Positions 24,135-32,869 of a stretch of DNA of 64,000 bases are shown here, piece after piece. The number at the start of each line of letters is the position of its first letter. Positions within the stretch are counted from its first letter, which is position 1. The notes below the pieces were generated by a model. That model made no database searches, was not told the origin of the DNA, and worked only from the letters and a program-made list of their open reading frames with translations. The DNA is from Geodermatophilus sp. TF02-6 (GTDB lineage Bacteria; Actinomycetota; Actinomycetes; Mycobacteriales; Geodermatophilaceae): positions 1 through 64,000 of the forward strand of contig NZ_QOHF01000012.1 of NCBI RefSeq assembly GCF_003319115.1, written 5' to 3'. The translations under genes were made by a program, and so were the position numbers.

Positions 24135-25094
24135 TCAGTCGTTCGGCGTGAGGTACCACCGGGCGGGGTCGAGGTCGCCCGGTGGGCCGGCGTCGTCCAG
24201 CCGGTGCACCAGCAGGTGGAAGGCGAAGTCGTCCACCGCGAACCCGGCCTCCGCGAGGGCCGGCTGCAGAGCGGGCACGGCCAGGGCGCCGACCTTGCGG
24301 ATCTCGCGGGCCGCCGACTCCCGGTGCGCGGTCCGCACGACCGCGGCGATCGCGGCGACCCTGGCCTCGTGGTCCACGGCGAGGAGGTCCTCCAGCAGCC
24401 ACTGGCGGTCGCCGTGCCGGCGCGAGGTGACGATCGCCACGAGCTCGCCGCCGCGGCGGACCCCCTCCCACCGCACGGGAGCGAAGAGGGCCTTCCAGGA
24501 CAGGGTGCGGGCGTCGCGCACGGTGCACACGAGCTCGCCGCGGCACCGCTCCCAGAGCGCGTCGACGTCCCCCGGCTCGACCGCGGGGTCGACGTCGTAG
24601 CCGGCCGGGACCGCCGGGAGCCGGCCGAGCGGCCTGCTCCACAGGGGGAACCCGGCACGGGCTGCCTGGGGGAGGTGGGGGAGCAGGGCCAGCATGCGCG
24701 CGTTGGGGACGACGTAGACGGCGGCCACCCCGTCCCGGCTCAGCGGGTCGGCCAGGGACAGCAGCATCCCGAGGACCGGGTGGGAGGAGAGCGGGGCCGA
24801 GTTCTGCCTGCGGACGTCCGGGGAGACGATCGCGCCGTGCACCCGTGCCGCCGCCACCTCGGTGCCGTGGACGTTGAGCAGGGTGCGCAGCGCGGTGACC
24901 TGGCCGACGACGGTCCCGTCCGCGGCGACGGCCACCGCCACCCGGCTCGGACCGTGCGGGGCGTGCCGGTGCCGGGCTCGCCACTGCTCGGTGGTGAGCA
25001 CGCCCCAGCCGGCCTCCTCCCACAGCCTCAGCAGCTGGGGGAGGTCCGCGTCCTGCATCGGGCGGATCCGCGGCGGGAGGACGTCTCCCGTCAC
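24135..25094 (-). CDS. GNAT-family acetyltransferase-like protein
   Basis: 319 residues from GTG 25094, overlapping the ABC-exporter stop (GTGA). It starts with RIRPMQDADLPQLLRLWEEA, the usual GNAT opening, has VAVAADGTVVGQVTALRTLL as the beta strands and VHGAIVSPDVRRQ where the acetyl-CoA loop is expected. A second half, from about 170, resembles the C-terminal domain of tandem GNATs. The substrate is unknown. It is the last gene of a surface-glycan island, so acylation of a sugar or exported lipid is a fair guess. Confidence 0.75.
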   Translation of the reverse strand: MTGDVLPPRIRPMQDADLPQLLRLWEEAGWGVLTTEQWRARHRHAPHGPSRVAVAVAADGTVVGQVTALRTLLNVHGTEVAAARVHGAIVSPDVRRQNSAPLSSHPVLGMLLSLADPLSRDGVAAVYVVPNARMLALLPHLPQAARAGFPLWSRPLGRLPAVPAGYDVDPAVEPGDVDALWERCRGELVCTVRDARTLSWKALFAPVRWEGVRRGGELVAIVTSRRHGDRQWLLEDLLAVDHEARVAAIAAVVRTAHRESAAREIRKVGALAVPALQPALAEAGFAVDDFAFHLLVHRLDDAGPPGDLDPARWYLTPND

Positions 25095-26860
25095 GGGGTG
25101 CCGATCGGGTCGAGGGAGGGGGACCGGGCCGCCCGACGGTGTGGTGCCGGCGCCCCGGGCCGCTCGGTGAGGCGGCCGTCGCGCATCTCGAACGTCCGGT
25201 CGGCGATGGCGAGCGTCGACTGGCGATGGCTGATCAGCACGACGGTCCGCCCGCTCGCCGCCGCCGTGATGGCCTCGAGGACGTCGGCCTCGGTCTCCGC
25301 GTCGAGGGCCGACGTCGGCTCGTCCAGGACGAGGACCGGTGCGTTCCTCACCAGGGCACGGGCCAGCGCGATGCGCTGGGCCTGTCCTCCGGAGAGGGTG
25401 GTGCCGTGCTCGCCCAGGACCGTGTCGTAGCCGTCGGGCAGCTGCTCGACGAACTCGTCTGCGCGGGCCCGGCGCGCCGCCGCTTCGACGTCCGAGCGGC
25501 TCGCTCCCGGGGACCCGAAGCGGATGTTGTCGGCCACCGAGACGGGGAAGAGGTAGGGCTCCTGCAGGACGAGGGCGACCTGGTGCCGGAGGAGGCGCAG
25601 CGGGAGGTCGCGCACGTCGATGCCGTCGAGCAGCACCCGCCCCTGCCAGGGGTCGTAGAAGCGCGGGACGAGGGAGGCGAGGGAGGACTTGCCCACTCCG
25701 CTCGGCCCCACGATCGCGGTCACCTCGCCCGGAGCCGCCCGCAGGTCCACCCCGCGCAGCACGGGGCGGCTCTCGTCGTAGCCGAAGACCACCCCCTCCC
25801 ACACGACCTCCCCCCGCAGCGCCGCCGGCACGACCGGCCGCAGCGGCTCGGGGACGTCGTCGTCGGAGTCGAGGATCTCCACCACCCTCCGGCCCCGGGA
25901 ACGGATCTCGACGACGCCGCCGACGGCCTTCGCGAGCGACTGCAGCGGCGCGTAGAGGGACGAGAGGTAGGCCGTGAAGACCAGCAGGTCCCCCAGGGTC
26001 AGGCTGCCGGACAGCACGCGCACGGCACCGACCCCGAGGACGGCCGCCGACCCGATCCCGGTGACGGCGATCGTCGACTGCTCCCAGGCCGTGGTCAGGA
26101 AGGTCGAGCCGGCGTACGCGCGGGCCACCCGCTGGGCGTCGGCGTCCACCCGGTTGCGCACGTAGCGCTCGCCGGAGAAGGCGTGTACGACCTTGATCGC
26201 CGAGAGCGCGTTCTCGACGAAGGTCATGAGCTTGCCCCACCGGTCGAACTGCTCGCTGGTCGTCCGGTCCAGCCGAGGGGCGAACCAGTACAGCGCGGCC
26301 AGGAGCAGCGGCACGACCGTCATCGCCACTCCGGCCAGCGGCAGGTCGACGCCGGCCAGCACCAGGAACATCCCGACCAACGTGATCAGCGCGACCAGGC
26401 CCGGCAGGAGGGTCTGCGCGACGATCGCGCCGACGAACACGTCCTGGGTGCTCCGCTGCAGGAGGTCGCCCACCTCGTGCCGGCCGTGGAAGCCCAGGGA
26501 CAGCCGCTGCAGCTTGTCGAAGACCTCCCGGGCCAGCTCGAGGACCATGTCCTGGGCCGCCCGCAGCACCCGGCGCGCCACCACGAGGCTCAGCCACAGG
26601 CCGAGCACGGCCAGCAGGACGGCGACCGCCACGGTCCAGCCGAGCAGCGCACGCCGGGAGTCCGGGCCGGGGAGGACCTCCAGGAGCCCCGCCACGGCGG
26701 GCGGGAGTGGTCGGCCGCCGAGCACGTAGTCGACGACGACCTTCACCGTCCACGGCCGGAGCAGGTCCACCAGGCCGGCCAGCAGGGCCAGCACCAGCGC
26801 GAGCAGGAGCGCGCCCGCGTGTGGCCGCAGATGGCGCAGCAGCCGCCGTGGCATCGACAT
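25091..26860 (-). CDS. ABC exporter, fused membrane and ATPase domains
   Basis: 589 residues. Residues 1-310 form the six-helix type I exporter domain (starting RRLLRHLRPHAGALLLALVL). The C-terminal ATPase has Walker A GPSGVGKSS, signature LSGGQAQRIALARAL, Walker B VLVLDEPTSALD and the switch ISHRQST. It works as a homodimer or with a partner. The start shares one base with the preceding stop (TGATG). MsbA/lipid-linked-glycan export is likely given the neighbours, though drug or peptide export cannot be excluded. Confidence 0.92.
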   Translation of the reverse strand: MSMPRRLLRHLRPHAGALLLALVLALLAGLVDLLRPWTVKVVVDYVLGGRPLPPAVAGLLEVLPGPDSRRALLGWTVAVAVLLAVLGLWLSLVVARRVLRAAQDMVLELAREVFDKLQRLSLGFHGRHEVGDLLQRSTQDVFVGAIVAQTLLPGLVALITLVGMFLVLAGVDLPLAGVAMTVVPLLLAALYWFAPRLDRTTSEQFDRWGKLMTFVENALSAIKVVHAFSGERYVRNRVDADAQRVARAYAGSTFLTTAWEQSTIAVTGIGSAAVLGVGAVRVLSGSLTLGDLLVFTAYLSSLYAPLQSLAKAVGGVVEIRSRGRRVVEILDSDDDVPEPLRPVVPAALRGEVVWEGVVFGYDESRPVLRGVDLRAAPGEVTAIVGPSGVGKSSLASLVPRFYDPWQGRVLLDGIDVRDLPLRLLRHQVALVLQEPYLFPVSVADNIRFGSPGASRSDVEAAARRARADEFVEQLPDGYDTVLGEHGTTLSGGQAQRIALARALVRNAPVLVLDEPTSALDAETEADVLEAITAAASGRTVVLISHRQSTLAIADRTFEMRDGRLTERPGAPAPHRRAARSPSLDPIGTP

Positions 26861-29355
26861 CAGCCCGGCCGACCTCCCGGCTCCGGGACGGCCGGCGTGC
26901 TCCCGGCGACCGTCGCATCGAGGGCGCGGCGCACGGCTCGGCGGACTCCCGCGGCCTCGATCGCCGCGGCGCCGAGCAGGACCGCGGGGACGACGACGAG
27001 CCCCGGGGCGACGACGGGGAGGGCCAGGGCCGCGGCCAGCGCCGCCAGGTATCCCCTCCGCAGGGTGAGGCGGGTGCGCCACCGCGGCTGCCAGCGCCAG
27101 ACCACCGCGGTGGTGAGGCGACAGCGCACGCACGGGCCCACGCTCACCGAGAGGTCCCACGGGTCGGTGGGACTCCCGGGCGTGACGGTCCGCCAGCCCC
27201 GGGCCAGCTCCCCCTGCAGCGCGGTCAGCCACGCGGTCCGGTCGCCCGTCCAGGGCGGCGCGACGTCGTCCGTCGGGGCCAATGCTCGCCCGCGCAGGCG
27301 TCCCCAGGTGCGCACGAACGGCTGCACGGCGTGCAGCACACCGGCGAGGCAGCGCAGCCGGACCGGGGCGGGCTCGCCGCGGCCGGGGCGGATGGCGACG
27401 GCGGCGAGGGCGGCGTAGGCCAGGACCAGCAGCACGGCGCTCACCGGGAGGGCGAGCGCCCAGGGCCACCACCCCGCGGCGAGCGCCCCGGCGAGGGCCA
27501 CGGGTGCCGACAGGGGGAGCAGCGCGCTGCCCAGCTGCACGGCCGCGTCCGCTCGATGGCGGAGGACGCGCTGGTAGGGCGCCGTGCCGAAGCAGCCGTG
27601 GTAGAGCACGGGCCGCAGGACGGGCCAGCGCATGCGCGGGGACGAGTACAGGAAGCCGTTCCACCGGGCCTGCCCGAGACGGTTGAACCGCTCGGCGTGC
27701 CGACCGGAGACCATGCGCTCGGATCGACCGTAGTTGCGCTGCTGGCGCAGGTAGCGCGCCACCGTGTCCCGGCGGTGGTGCCACACCTGCGCGGCGTGCG
27801 CGAAGCCGATCTCGTGACCGGCGTCCAGCAGCCGCCAGCACACGTCGACGTCGTCCCCGGCGCTGGTGTACGCGGGGTCGAAACCACCGAGGCCGGCGAG
27901 GATCTCGCGGCGGAAGGCCATGTTGCAGCCGGCGACGTGCTCGGCGCGGTCGTCGGCCACCAGGACCTGCACGGGTCCGCCGGGGGAGGCGCTCACCACG
28001 CGCTCCTGGAAGCCCGCACCCGGCACGGGGAAGTTGGGGCCCCCGGTGGCCGCCACGCCGTCCTCCATCGACAGCGCCAGGTGGTAGGGCCAGTCGGGGT
28101 CGCACCTGGCGTCGGCGTCGAGGTAGGCGACGATCTCGCCGCTCGCGGCGGCGAGGCCGGCGTTGCGGGCGGCGCTGAGCCCGCCGTGGTCCAGGGGAAG
28201 CAGCCGGAACGGGTACCGGGCGGCGATCTCCGCCGTGCCGTCGGTGGAGCCGTCGTCGCACACGATGACCTCGAGGCCCGGGTAGTCGACCGCCCGGAGG
28301 GAGTCCAGGCAGTCGGCGAGGTAGCGCTCCTCGTCGTAGGCGCACACGACCACCGAGACGCTGGGCCAGACGGGGCGCAGGTCCCGGACGTCCCGCCGGG
28401 CCCACTCCTCGACCGCGGCCAGGGCGGCCTTGGGCCGACGGTCCTCGGTGGTGATCCCGAAGCCCCACCCGCCCACGGGCTCGCCGCCGACGCTCCACTC
28501 GTCGGTCCACGAGAAGACGCACGCGCCGGCCGCTCCGCAGGCGTCGACCTCGGCGAGCTGGGCGGCGAGCGACTGCGCCTGCCGTTCGGCGCCGTGCACC
28601 TGCTCGGCCAGGCCCAGCTCGGAGATGACGACCGGCCGGTCGTCGGCCAGGACGTGCAGGTGCGACGCGTACCTGCGCAGCGTTCCGGGGTGCTCGAGGA
28701 ACACGTTGAACGCCAGGAAGTCGGCCCCCTCGACGTCGAGGTACTCCGTGGTGGGGTAGTTCGCGTAGGTGACCAGCAGGTCGGGGGCGGTCTGGTGGGC
28801 GTGCGCCACGAGCTGGGAGAGGGTGTCGCGCACCCGCCCGATGCTCTCCACCCGCACGAGGTCGCCCGGGACCTCGTTGCCGATGACGAGGCCGAGGACG
28901 GCGCTCTCCCGGCCGGCGCAGACGGCGACGGCGTCGTCCACCGCTCGCCGGCCGGCGTCCAGGACCCGGCGGTGCTCGGCGGGCCCCGGGGACATCCGCC
29001 AGTCGGCGTAGTCCAGCCCGACGAGCAGCCGGAGGCCCTCCTCCGCGGCGGTCTCGACGAGGTCCGGCGGGGGGACGGCGTAGGTGCGGACCGTGGTGAG
29101 CCCGAGCGCGCTCATGGCCGAGAGGTCTCGGCGGATTCCCGGGAGCTCGGGGAAGGGAGAGCCGTCGGACCGGGGGAGGAAGGACCCGTAGGTCACCCCG
29201 CGGACCGGGAAGGTGCGTCCCCCGGCGAGGAACTTCTTGCCGGCCACGCGGACGCGGTCCCGTGCGGCCGGAGGGGTGGGGCCTCGCGGGGCCGGTGGCG
29301 GGGTGGTCCGCACGGCGTCGGCGGCCCCCCCGCTGCGCCGGCTGGTCTGGTGCAC
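26860..29355 (-). CDS. Glycoside-hydrolase-like domain fused to GT2 glycosyltransferase
   Basis: 831 residues from GTG 29355. The N-terminal part (about 35-335) looks like a clan A (GH2/GH5) TIM barrel: RVRVAGKKFLAGGRTFPVRG, LGLVIGNEVPGDLVR with the Asn-Glu acid/base pair, VVISELGLAEQV for the nucleophile, and FSWTDEW. From about 345 a GT2 domain follows: SVSVVVCAYDEERYLADCL, VCDDGSTDGTAEIA, AYLDADARCDPDWPYH and FDPAYTSAGDDVDVCWRLLD. The C-terminal third contains membrane segments near 625-680 and at the end. A hydrolase and a transferase in one chain is unusual. It may make and edit the same glycan, exported by the adjacent ABC protein. Confidence 0.85.
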   Translation of the reverse strand: MHQTSRRSGGAADAVRTTPPPAPRGPTPPAARDRVRVAGKKFLAGGRTFPVRGVTYGSFLPRSDGSPFPELPGIRRDLSAMSALGLTTVRTYAVPPPDLVETAAEEGLRLLVGLDYADWRMSPGPAEHRRVLDAGRRAVDDAVAVCAGRESAVLGLVIGNEVPGDLVRVESIGRVRDTLSQLVAHAHQTAPDLLVTYANYPTTEYLDVEGADFLAFNVFLEHPGTLRRYASHLHVLADDRPVVISELGLAEQVHGAERQAQSLAAQLAEVDACGAAGACVFSWTDEWSVGGEPVGGWGFGITTEDRRPKAALAAVEEWARRDVRDLRPVWPSVSVVVCAYDEERYLADCLDSLRAVDYPGLEVIVCDDGSTDGTAEIAARYPFRLLPLDHGGLSAARNAGLAAASGEIVAYLDADARCDPDWPYHLALSMEDGVAATGGPNFPVPGAGFQERVVSASPGGPVQVLVADDRAEHVAGCNMAFRREILAGLGGFDPAYTSAGDDVDVCWRLLDAGHEIGFAHAAQVWHHRRDTVARYLRQQRNYGRSERMVSGRHAERFNRLGQARWNGFLYSSPRMRWPVLRPVLYHGCFGTAPYQRVLRHRADAAVQLGSALLPLSAPVALAGALAAGWWPWALALPVSAVLLVLAYAALAAVAIRPGRGEPAPVRLRCLAGVLHAVQPFVRTWGRLRGRALAPTDDVAPPWTGDRTAWLTALQGELARGWRTVTPGSPTDPWDLSVSVGPCVRCRLTTAVVWRWQPRWRTRLTLRRGYLAALAAALALPVVAPGLVVVPAVLLGAAAIEAAGVRRAVRRALDATVAGSTPAVPEPGGRPG

Positions 29356-29359
29356 CTCG

Positions 29360-29548
29360 TCAACCGTCGGCGGTCACGGCCGGACACCGGGTCCCGAGGC
29401 CGTCCGGCGGAGTCGGGTCACCGTCGACGTCGGCCTGCCGGCCGGTGGAGAGGTCGTCGACGCACACCACCGTGTCGCCGCGCCGGAGGAGAGCCCCGCG
29501 GAGGTGGAAGCCCGGGAAGCCGGCTCCGCCGGTGACGACGACTCGCAT
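29360..29548 (-). pseudogene. Truncated NAD-dependent sugar epimerase/dehydratase (N-terminal stub)
   Basis: 62 codons from ATG 29548, with GGGAGG six bases upstream. The first about 37 residues are a convincing NAD-binding start ([20 protein letters not shown], then VVCVDDLSTGR). The sequence then stops resembling the family (QADVDGDPTPPDGLG) and ends at 29360, four bases before the GT fusion's start. A working enzyme needs about 310 residues. The intact start and binding site suggest a deletion that kept translation initiation. It may still serve as a leader peptide coupling translation into the fusion gene. Confidence 0.75.
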
Positions 29549-29979
29549 GGGCATCCTCCCGGGAAGCTGCGGCGGGCGGGGTGGAGCTGCCCGCGCAGGG
29601 AGGAGCGGCAGGTCCGGAGGAGTGACCGCCCGCGGTGAGGCGAGTCCCGAGCCTCGCGCACCTCTCTGGCCGCGGAGAGCTTGCGAGATCGCTCCTGGCC
29701 GGTCAAGGGGGTCGGCGTGGGCACGGGGGCGCTTTGGCGTTGCCGGGTCGTTCCGGCGAGCGGGCCCTCGGGATGGCGTCGACGTGCGGTGTTCGCCGAC
29801 GTGCCGTCGGTGAGGTGGGGGCGGGGGGCCGGTCCTGGCGGTCTGGCCGCGTTGGTCGGTCCACCCAGCAGTGGGTGGCCACTCATTGCCGGCTGCCCCC
29901 GCCTGCCCCAACTGTGACCTGTGTCACTCGACGGGGTCAAGGCCGCCCCGGCGTGTCGGTGTGCGGGTCCGGTGACCCC
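29549..29979. other. Intergenic region between epimerase stub and hydroxy-acid dehydrogenase gene
   Basis: 431 bases without a supportable gene. It includes the ribosome site of the epimerase stub, a small perfect hairpin CCACCCA-GCAG-TGGGTGG (29861-29878) and a palindrome GTGAC-CTGT-GTCAC (29916-29929). The hairpin is a candidate terminator for the leftward-read dehydrogenase gene. The palindrome may be a regulator site. No tRNA or known RNA is recognised. Confidence 0.4.
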
Positions 29980-31287
29980 TCACCCGACCCGGCGGAGAGC
30001 CTCCGGCGACAGCTGCTCCACCGCGGTGTACCCGGTCAGCCCCAGCGTCAGGTCGAACTCGCCGAGCACGTCGGACACCACCTGGCGCACGCCGTCCTCG
30101 CCGGCCAGCCCCAGCCCCCAGGCGAACGGCCGGCCCAGCAGCACGGCCCGGGCTCCCAGCGCGACGGCGGTGAACACGTCCGCGCCGCTGCGCACCCCGC
30201 TGTCGAGCAGCACGGGGGCGCGGTCGCCGACCGCGGCGACGACGTCGGGCAGCGCGTCCAGCGCGGCGATCGAGCGGTCCACCTGCCGCCCTCCGTGCGT
30301 GCTCACCACCACGCCGTCCACCCCCTCGTCGAGCGCCCGGCGGGCGTCGTCGGGGTGCAGCACGCCCTTGAGCAGGACCGGCAGCCGGGTGCGCGACCGC
30401 AGCCAGGCCAGGTCGGCCCAGGTGATCGACGGCCGGGAGTAGATGGCCAGGAACGTCTCGACGGCGGCCCGCGGCAGCGGCGAGCGCAGGTTGTCCCGCA
30501 GCGGCCCCGGCCAGGCCCGCGCCATCCCGACCAGCGCCCGGACGGCGGACAGCGTGGGTCGCGGCTGGCGGTCGCGCCGGGCCGAGGCGGCCGGCTCGGC
30601 CGGGGTGGGCGCGGCCGCCCGCTGCTCCGCCAGCCGGCGGAACACCGGGTCGGAGGTGTACTGCGCGATGCCCTTGCCGAGCGCGAACGGCAGGTGGCCG
30701 AGGTCGAGGTCGCGCGGTCGCCAGCCCAGCATCGTGGTGTCGAGGGTGACCACCAGCGCGTCGCAGCCGCAGGCCTCGGCCCGGCCGACCAGGCTCTCCA
30801 CCAGCTCGTCGGAGGTCGACCAGTACAGCTGGAACCACCGCGGGGCCGCCCCCATCACCGCGGCGCACCGCTCCATGGGCACCGACGCCTGGTTGGAGAA
30901 GACCATCGGCACGCCGAGCCCGGCCGCGGCGCGCGCCACCGCCAGGTCGGCCTCCGGGTGCACCAGCTCCAGCGCCCCCACCGGCCCGAGCAGCAGCGGC
31001 GCGGGCAGCCGCCGGCCGAACAGCTCCACCGAGGTGTCGCGGACGCTCACGTCCCGCAGCACCCGGGGGACGACGGCCCACCGGTCGAACGCGGCGCGGT
31101 TGGCCCGCTGCGTGGTCTCCTCCCCGGCCCCGCCCGCCACGTAGGCGTAGGCGCGGGCGGCCAGCCGCTCCCGCGCGCGGCGCTGCAGGGCCCGCGCCGC
31201 CGTCGGCACCCGCGGCCGGTGGCCGTAGACCCCGGCGCGGTAGACCTCGTCCTGCCGACGGCGACCGGTACCCGCTGCGGAGTCCAC
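29980..31287 (-). CDS. FMN-dependent alpha-hydroxy-acid dehydrogenase (LldD/glycolate oxidase family)
   Basis: 435 residues from GTG 31287. It is a TIM-barrel flavoprotein that oxidises 2-hydroxy acids such as lactate or mandelate. Visible motifs are [14 protein letters not shown] near the start, [29 protein letters not shown] with the FMN-contacting Lys, [18 protein letters not shown] with the catalytic His (the family usually has Asn before it, here Thr) and [18 protein letters not shown] at 31294-31299 lies six bases before the start, so the mRNA is probably leaderless. It stands alone. The physiological substrate is unknown. Confidence 0.9.
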   Translation of the reverse strand: MDSAAGTGRRRQDEVYRAGVYGHRPRVPTAARALQRRARERLAARAYAYVAGGAGEETTQRANRAAFDRWAVVPRVLRDVSVRDTSVELFGRRLPAPLLLGPVGALELVHPEADLAVARAAAGLGVPMVFSNQASVPMERCAAVMGAAPRWFQLYWSTSDELVESLVGRAEACGCDALVVTLDTTMLGWRPRDLDLGHLPFALGKGIAQYTSDPVFRRLAEQRAAAPTPAEPAASARRDRQPRPTLSAVRALVGMARAWPGPLRDNLRSPLPRAAVETFLAIYSRPSITWADLAWLRSRTRLPVLLKGVLHPDDARRALDEGVDGVVVSTHGGRQVDRSIAALDALPDVVAAVGDRAPVLLDSGVRSGADVFTAVALGARAVLLGRPFAWGLGLAGEDGVRQVVSDVLGEFDLTLGLTGYTAVEQLSPEALRRVG

Positions 31288-31470
31288 CTCGCCACCGTAG
31301 TGCGCCCTTCCTCGCACCCTCGCCGGACGGTCCCGGACCGGGATCCTGGCGACACGCCGCGGCGACACGCGGGACCGGTCGGTGACCGGGGGTCCCGGCG
31401 CGTCACGCACGCCATCATGGAGGGCACCGGGGCGCTGCGGGTGCGCCGCGGTGACCAGGGGGAAGCGCAC

Positions 31471-32196
31471 GTGCCGGTCGCCACCAGGCCTCGCCGACGG
31501 CTCGTCCCGAGCCTCGTGACCACCGCAGGGCTGTGGGCGGTCCTGGCCTGTGCCGGCATCGTCGGCGCGGCACCCGCGGCCGCCGTCGACGACCCCGCCC
31601 GGCCCGACTCCCGGGTCACGCACGGCCCCAGCTGCCGCCCCGGTGGGATCGTCGTCGAGGTCACCGGCGGCAGCACCCCCTACGCCGTCACCCTCGCCAC
31701 CACCCGTCGGCCTGCGGGGGAGGACGCCGCCGAGGTGGCGCCCGGCGCCGTCGTCGTCCTCGGCACCGGCGACGTCGACTGGGGCGAGACGATCGACCCC
31801 AGCCTGGCGTACACGGCGCTCGACGGCTCGGGCACCGCGTTCGTCGACGAGCTGGACGGCTACAGCTCCACCCGGCCGAGGTGGGAGGACTGCGCCGCCA
31901 TCGCCCCGCCGACCGCCGCCACCGGCGTCCCCTCGGCCGCTGCGCCGCCGGTCGCCGCGGGTCCCGCCGCGGACGTGCCGGTCCCCGACCTGCCCGCGGC
32001 GGGTGGCGCCGGGGCCGCGGCCGCGCTCGACCGGACTCCGGTGGTCCCCGCCGCTGCCGAGGAGGCCACCCCGGACGGGGACACCTCCTGGCCGCTGCTG
32101 GCCGGGGGGTCGGCGCTGGTCGCCGTCGCGGTCGGCCTGGCCGCGGCCGCCGGACGCCGGCGTCCGCGACCGCCCGCCCCTCCCGGGAGCGGCTGA
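31471..32196 (+). CDS. Secreted, C-terminally anchored hypothetical protein
   Basis: 241 residues from GTG 31471 (GGGGGAA about seven bases upstream). An in-frame ATG at 31417 lacks a binding site. A signal peptide ([20 protein letters not shown], then AAA-V cleavage) leads to a domain of about 100 residues with two cysteines (HGPSCRPGG and WEDCAA). A Pro/Ala linker and a terminal membrane helix follow ([20 protein letters not shown]) with RRRPRP after it. The topology is that of a wall-exposed stalk protein. No family is recognised. Confidence 0.7.
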   Translation: MPVATRPRRRLVPSLVTTAGLWAVLACAGIVGAAPAAAVDDPARPDSRVTHGPSCRPGGIVVEVTGGSTPYAVTLATTRRPAGEDAAEVAPGAVVVLGTGDVDWGETIDPSLAYTALDGSGTAFVDELDGYSSTRPRWEDCAAIAPPTAATGVPSAAAPPVAAGPAADVPVPDLPAAGGAGAAAALDRTPVVPAAAEEATPDGDTSWPLLAGGSALVAVAVGLAAAAGRRRPRPPAPPGSG

Positions 32197-32221
32197 GCGC
32201 GGCCTCGGCGACGATGGGGGC

Positions 32222-32737
32222 GTGCCCCGGCCCGAGGACGCCCTCACCCAGGACCTCCCGGGCGACGGCGTCCCCCGCGACGTCGCCGCGGTCCCCGGGG
32301 CGGCACCCGGCCCGGCGGAGACCTGGCTGCGCATCGTCCAGGTGCACGACCGCATCACCCGCCGCGTCGACTCGGCCCTGCACCGCGAGCACGGCCTCTC
32401 CCTCACCGGGTACGAGGCGCTGCGGCGGCTCGCGGAGACGCCCGGCGAGCGCGCCAGCATGGGCGAGGTCGCCGAGGCGCTCGGCCTCTCGCGGGCCGGG
32501 GTGACCAGCACGATGACCCGGCTGGTGGCCGAGGGTCTGGTGGTCCGCGAGCGGACGGCGGGGGACCGGCGGCTGCTGCACGCCCGGCTCACCCCGGCCG
32601 GCCGGGCCAGGGTCGAGGAGGCCCGGTCCACCCACGACGGCCTCGTGGCCCACCTGCTCGCCCTGCTCGGCGACGACGCCGCGGTCGTCACCGACGCCCT
32701 CGCCCGCGTCTCCGCGGCCGCCCGCACCCGCCGCTGA
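32222..32737 (+). CDS. MarR-family transcriptional regulator
   Basis: About 171 residues. The start at GTG 32222 is chosen as the first in-frame codon after the previous gene. The winged helix is clear: [40 protein letters not shown] as the recognition part, and [19 protein letters not shown] as the wing. It binds DNA as a dimer. Its target may be itself or the upstream secreted-protein gene, 25 bases away. A family C palindromic repeat follows its stop by three bases. Confidence 0.85.
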   Translation: MPRPEDALTQDLPGDGVPRDVAAVPGAAPGPAETWLRIVQVHDRITRRVDSALHREHGLSLTGYEALRRLAETPGERASMGEVAEALGLSRAGVTSTMTRLVAEGLVVRERTAGDRRLLHARLTPAGRARVEEARSTHDGLVAHLLALLGDDAAVVTDALARVSAAARTRR

Positions 32738-32740
32738 CGC

Positions 32741-32796
32741 AAGGACCCCGTCCTCCCCACCCCTCGCAGGCTCGGGGCGGTGCCCTGGACGGGGCC
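32741..32796. repeat. Palindromic repeat family C, copy 1 (terminator-like)
   Basis: Starts AGGACCCCGTCCTCC, continues CACCCCTCGCAGGCTCGGGG and closes with GGACGGGG. CCCCGTCC (32746-32753) can pair with GGACGGGG (32787-32794). The same ordered blocks occur at 43590-43643. Position directly after the MarR stop suggests a transcription terminator. Confidence 0.7.
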
Positions 32797-32817
32797 GCCC
32801 CCGCCCCCACCCGGGGA

Positions 32818-32835
32818 CACTTCAAGCCCGTAGTG
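32818..32835 (+). promoter_or_regulatory. Shared 18-bp palindromic motif upstream of the heptose operon
   Basis: CACTTCAAGCCCGTAGTG, preceded by GGGA and 34 bases before the operon's first start. A near-identical motif, CACTTAAAGCGCGAAGTG, is in the same orientation upstream of the UDP-glucuronate decarboxylase gene (43552-43535). Consensus CACTTMAAGCSCGWAGTG. It looks like an operator or activator site for a cell-surface sugar regulon. The binding protein is not known. Confidence 0.55.
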
Positions 32836-32869
32836 TTTCCCGGGAGCCAGCGCCGGGCAGGAGGCGATC

